Shown piece after piece: positions 61,268-64,000 of a stretch of DNA of 64,000 nt. Within the stretch, counting starts at the first letter, position 1; every line of letters begins with the position of its first letter. Source of the DNA: Acidimicrobiales bacterium (GTDB lineage Bacteria > Actinomycetota > Acidimicrobiia > Acidimicrobiales > DATDAH01); contig JAEUJM010000013.1 in assembly GCA_016794585.1 (NCBI GenBank), positions 62,001-126,000 of the forward strand. Direction: 5' to 3'. The position numbers and the translations under genes are program-made. The notes under the pieces were generated by a model, which saw only the letters and a list, made by a program, of their open reading frames with translations, was not told where the DNA came from and searched no databases.

Positions 61268-61732
61268 GTGGAGTTCGGATCGATCGAACGTGAAGTCCAG
61301 ATCAACGCCTCGCCGGCGACGGTGTTCGAGGTCATCACCAGCCCCGCCCACCTGCGTGAGTGGTGGCCCGACGACGCGGTGCTGGAGCCCGTCCCGGGCG
61401 CCAAGGGCCACCTCGTGTTCGGTGACCCCGCATCGGGGGAGGCCCAGATCCCGCAGGTCACGGTGGTCGACGCCGTTGCGGACCGCCTGTTCTCCTTCCG
61501 CTGGACGCACCCCGAGGGAGAGGACGCCGCGGAGGGCAACTCGCTGCTCGTGACCTTCGAGCTGGCGCCGAGCGATGGCGGGACCCTCCTGCGCATGACC
61601 GAGTCCGGCTTCCGCGAGATGGGGTGGGAGGTCGCGGTCCTCGAGGAGACCTACAACGACCACGTGGCCGGTTGGGGACACTTCCTGCCCCGGCTCGTGG
61701 ACTACGCCCCGACCGTCGTCGTCGCAGCATGA
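61268..61732 (+). CDS. SRPBCC/AHSA1-family protein
   Basis: 154 aa from the GTG at 61268 with GGAGG 7 nt upstream. IEREVQINASPATVFEVITSPAHLREWWPDDAVLEPVPG is the AHSA1 START-like N-terminus; the C-terminal long helix is at about 115-145 (FREMGWEVAVLEETYNDHVAGWGHFLPRL, by eye). The fold binds hydrophobic ligands. It may sequester or convert the inducer of the ArsR protein encoded next. Its stop overlaps the ArsR start (ATGA). In the other ArsR/SRPBCC module at 58 kb the gene order is reversed. Confidence 0.92.
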   Translation: MEFGSIEREVQINASPATVFEVITSPAHLREWWPDDAVLEPVPGAKGHLVFGDPASGEAQIPQVTVVDAVADRLFSFRWTHPEGEDAAEGNSLLVTFELAPSDGGTLLRMTESGFREMGWEVAVLEETYNDHVAGWGHFLPRLVDYAPTVVVAA

Positions 61733-62124
61733 GCACCGCCGCCCGATCGGCCGACCCGGTCGACGACCAGCTGTGGTCCGCGGTGGGTGACCCCACCCGG
61801 CGCCGGCTGCTCGACCTGCTCCTCACCGATGGCGACGGCACCGCGACGACGTTGAGCGAGTACGTCCCCGTCACCCGCCAGGCGGTGGCCAAGCACCTGG
61901 CCGTGCTCGACCGCGCCGGCCTGGTGCACGGCGTGGCGGAAGGACGCGAACGCCGCTACCGGGTCGACGACGAGCAGCTCGCCCGGGCCGCCGCACAGCT
62001 CGCGGCGGTCGGTTCGGCGTGGGACGGCCGGCTCCGCCGCATCGCCCGCATCGCCGAGCGCATCGAGGCCGACCGCGCCGCCGACCAGCGAGGGGAGCAC
62101 CCCTCGCCGCCGGGAGTGCGATGA
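61729..62124 (+). CDS. ArsR-family winged-helix repressor
   Basis: 131 aa. DDQLWSAVGDPTRRRLLDLLL, then ATTLSEYVPVTRQAVAKHLAVLDRAGLVHG with the recognition helix, and RYRVDDEQLARAAAQ. No metal-binding Cys. It should bind the two GCAACC-N3-RGTTGC operators that bracket the promoter of its own operon. The C-terminus is basic and probably disordered. Confidence 0.9.
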   Translation: MSTAARSADPVDDQLWSAVGDPTRRRLLDLLLTDGDGTATTLSEYVPVTRQAVAKHLAVLDRAGLVHGVAEGRERRYRVDDEQLARAAAQLAAVGSAWDGRLRRIARIAERIEADRAADQRGEHPSPPGVR

Positions 62125-62131
62125 TCGTTCC

Positions 62132-62524
62132 GTGCCGGCGAGCCTCACCTACGACGAGTTCATCTCCGACGTCGTCAAGGTGGTCGAGGGGTTCGGCGCC
62201 GCCATCATGGTGCTGGGCGGCCTGGCCGCACTGATCGCCTACGCCGTCGCCATGACCGCGCCAGCCCGGCGGGAGGGTGCCTACGAGCAGCTCCGTGAAC
62301 GGCTCGGTCGGGCCATCCTGCTCGGTCTCGAGGTGCTCATCGTGGGCGACATCGTGCGGACCATCGTCGTGGACCCGACCGTCGAGAGCGTCCTCGTGCT
62401 GGGCATGATCGTCGTCATCCGGATCGTGCTGAGCTTCTCGCTCGAGGTCGAGATCGACGGGGCGTGGCCGTGGAGCCGCTGGCGGCTCCGCCACCAGGAT
62501 CCGCCCGCCGCTCAGCCCGAGTGA
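62132..62524 (+). CDS. DUF1622 family membrane protein
   Basis: 130 aa with three hydrophobic helices (residues 20-42, about 65-80 and 85-104). The central LGRAILLGLEVLIVGDIVRTI and following VLGMIVVIRIVLSFSLEVEIDG match DUF1622. Function unknown. The GTG starts 7 nt after the ArsR stop, so it may be cotranscribed; a GATGAT six nt before it could be a weak promoter. Confidence 0.85.
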   Translation: MPASLTYDEFISDVVKVVEGFGAAIMVLGGLAALIAYAVAMTAPARREGAYEQLRERLGRAILLGLEVLIVGDIVRTIVVDPTVESVLVLGMIVVIRIVLSFSLEVEIDGAWPWSRWRLRHQDPPAAQPE

Positions 62525-62551
62525 ACCGCCGGCGCCGACCAAGCGGTTCGA

Positions 62552-64000
62552 TCAGTCCTTGACGATCTCGGTGCCCGGGAAGTCGCCGGCGTCGCGCCAC
62601 TGCTCGAGGAAGCCGGCGTAGTCGAGGATGCTCCCGGTGTACACGAGGTTGCGGGCGGTCTTCTCGTCCCGGCTGAGCTCGCTGTTGTAGTAGCCGGGCG
62701 TGCAGCTGGCCGAGTAGCCGGCGATGAGCAGGGCCTGCTCGAGCAGCACCGCCAGCCAGTCCTCCTCGGCCGAGGGGACCGACTCGATGGTCGCGACACC
62801 GTCCTCCTCGCACGTGGCGATGATCCACGCCACGTGCTTTGCCGACTCGGCCAGGAAGTGCAAGAAGTTGGTCCCGAAGCCGGCCTGGACGATCCCGATC
62901 ATGCACATGTTCGGGAACCCGGAGGACAAGATGCCGTGCAGGGTGTGCGGGCCGTCGGACCAGCGCTCGGACAGACGCTGCCCGTCGCGGCCGACCGGAT
63001 CGAACCCCAGCCGGCTGGCCAGCTCGGTGGTGACCTCGTAGCCGGAGGCGAACACGAGGATGTCGACGGGGTACTCCTCGCCGTTGGCCACCACGGCGCC
63101 GGCGGTGATCTGCTCGACGCCCTTGCCGTCGGTGTCGACCAGGTGGACGTTGGGCTTGTTGAACGCCGGCAGGTAGTCGTCGTGGAAGCACATCCGCTTG
63201 CAGTGCTTGCCGTACCAGGGCTTCAGCTTCTCGGCCGTCTCGGGGTCTTCGACGATGGTGTCGACCCGGTGGCGGAGCTCCTCCATCGACTCGAAGTCGG
63301 AGCGCTCGAGGGCCTCGGCCTCCTCGGGCGACGAGGCCTTCACGTGGGTGTCTTCCCACATGTACCGGGTCCATCCGTCACCGACCAGGTTCTTCTCGGG
63401 CTTGGCGCCGGTGACCGCCTGGGTGAAGTTGCGGATGCGCTCCTGCTGCCAGCCCGGCGGCTGGCTCTTGTACCACTCGACGTCGGTGGGGCCGTTGTTG
63501 CGCTCACCCACGGCCGACGGCGTGCGCTGGAAGACGTACACCTCCTTGGCCACCTCGGCGAGCTGGGGGACCACCTGCACGGCGGTGGCGCCGGTGCCGA
63601 TGATGCCCACACGCTTGTCCGCGAGCTTGTCCATGCGCTCGGTGGGGCCGCCCCCGGTGACGGCGTAGTTCCAGCGACTCGTGTGGAAGGCGTCGCCCTC
63701 GAAACCCTCGATGCCGGGGATGCCGGGCAGCTTGGCCTTCGCGAGGATGCCACCGGCGGTCACGAAGAAGCGCGCCCGGAAGGTGTCGCCGTGGTTGGTG
63801 GTGACGTGCCAGCGCCCGTCCTCGTCGTCCCAGCGGGCCTCCTCGACCTCGGTGCGGAACAGGGCGTGCGGGTACAGGTCGAAATGGCGGCCCATCAGCT
63901 GGCAGTAGGCGAAGATCTCCGAGGCGCTCGCGTACTTCTCGGTGGGCATGTAGCCCGTCTCCTCCAGCAGCGGGAGATACGTGTAGCTCTCGACGTCGCA
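62552..64000 (-). CDS. Baeyer-Villiger-type flavin monooxygenase, 5' end outside window
   Basis: At least 482 codons; the frame is open to the last base, and the residues beyond the ATG at 63949 ([17 protein letters not shown]) match the family, so the true start lies past 64000. The fingerprint [11 protein letters not shown] (FxGxxxHxxxW) marks a Baeyer-Villiger monooxygenase. The second Rossmann motif is [17 protein letters not shown]. The first FAD-binding motif must be in the missing part. It would insert oxygen into a ketone, perhaps steroid or cyclic, using NADPH. It is convergent with the DUF1622 gene. Confidence 0.93.
   Translation of the reverse strand, partial: CDVESYTYLPLLEETGYMPTEKYASASEIFAYCQLMGRHFDLYPHALFRTEVEEARWDDEDGRWHVTTNHGDTFRARFFVTAGGILAKAKLPGIPGIEGFEGDAFHTSRWNYAVTGGGPTERMDKLADKRVGIIGTGATAVQVVPQLAEVAKEVYVFQRTPSAVGERNNGPTDVEWYKSQPPGWQQERIRNFTQAVTGAKPEKNLVGDGWTRYMWEDTHVKASSPEEAEALERSDFESMEELRHRVDTIVEDPETAEKLKPWYGKHCKRMCFHDDYLPAFNKPNVHLVDTDGKGVEQITAGAVVANGEEYPVDILVFASGYEVTTELASRLGFDPVGRDGQRLSERWSDGPHTLHGILSSGFPNMCMIGIVQAGFGTNFLHFLAESAKHVAWIIATCEEDGVATIESVPSAEEDWLAVLLEQALLIAGYSASCTPGYYNSELSRDEKTARNLVYTGSILDYAGFLEQWRDAGDFPGTEIVKD

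Noticed and set aside
52124-64000. Integration of a mobile island at the tRNA-Leu 3' end
   Set aside because: Gene content changes after the tRNA, but no integrase, no second copy of the tRNA end and no direct repeat were seen; the tRNA has its own terminator.

Overview
The window is GC-rich chromosomal DNA (about 70 % by eye) from an actinobacterium. A pdtaR-type ANTAR regulator, polA, rpsA, coaE, uvrB and uvrA occur in the order known from Mycobacterium, followed by a uvrC-rapZ-yvcK-gap-pgk-tpiA-secG block. Typical actinobacterial traits are a four-S1-domain RpsA, a DUF3152 lipoprotein, an F420-type (Ddn-like) oxidoreductase, an MpaB/DUF2236 oxygenase and actinobacterial SOS boxes. Many genes carry a TAnnnT -10 hexamer only 6-9 nt before the start codon, so leaderless transcription looks common. 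The divergent Tad locus and the missing whiA suggest a deep-branching lineage such as Acidimicrobiia, but this is inference.

Layout. 1-6.4 kb: coiled-coil protein, pdtaR, polA, small membrane protein, methyltransferase, rpsA. 6.4-15.4 kb: Tad/Flp pilus locus (cpaB, cpaE, cpaF/tadA, a VWA-TadB fusion, tadC, a GT-C-like membrane protein, and two Flp pilins on the opposite strand separated by a strong hairpin). 15.5-18.1 kb: NarL-type two-component system. 18.2-28.5 kb: coaE, uvrB, three GT-C membrane glycosyltransferases, uvrA with a LexA box. 28.5-39.5 kb: surface-polysaccharide locus (priming sugar phosphotransferase, GT2, flippase, two related methyltransferases, FemAB/GNAT acyltransferase, FAD protein, DegT aminotransferase, two Gfo/Idh/MocA oxidoreductases). 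39.7-43.2 kb: nadA and a membrane alkaline-phosphatase-superfamily enzyme. 43.2-51.1 kb: uvrC, methyltransferase, rapZ, yvcK, gap, pgk, tpiA, secG. 51.1-52.3 kb: structured intergenic DNA, a DUF3152 lipoprotein and tRNA-Leu(GAG) with a textbook terminator.

From 52.3 kb to the end the DNA is accessory: a VOC protein, P450, Ddn-like and MpaB-like redox enzymes, a macro-domain protein, two ArsR/SRPBCC modules with clear promoters or operators, a DHFR-like reductase, an EEP-family hydrolase, a DUF1801 protein, a DUF1622 membrane protein and a Baeyer-Villiger-type monooxygenase running off the right end. Three genes here (VOC, macro domain, first SRPBCC) each carry one single-base frameshift in a G or C run, which means either sequence error or decay.

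The most notable observations are the run of leaderless promoters, including a rapZ whose only possible start is AUC; the SOS boxes at uvrA and upstream of coaE; the Tad island splitting the conserved rpsA-coaE pair; the missing whiA; and two tandem nested hairpins of the same architecture but different sequence after secG. No CRISPR array, prophage, transposase or integrase was seen.
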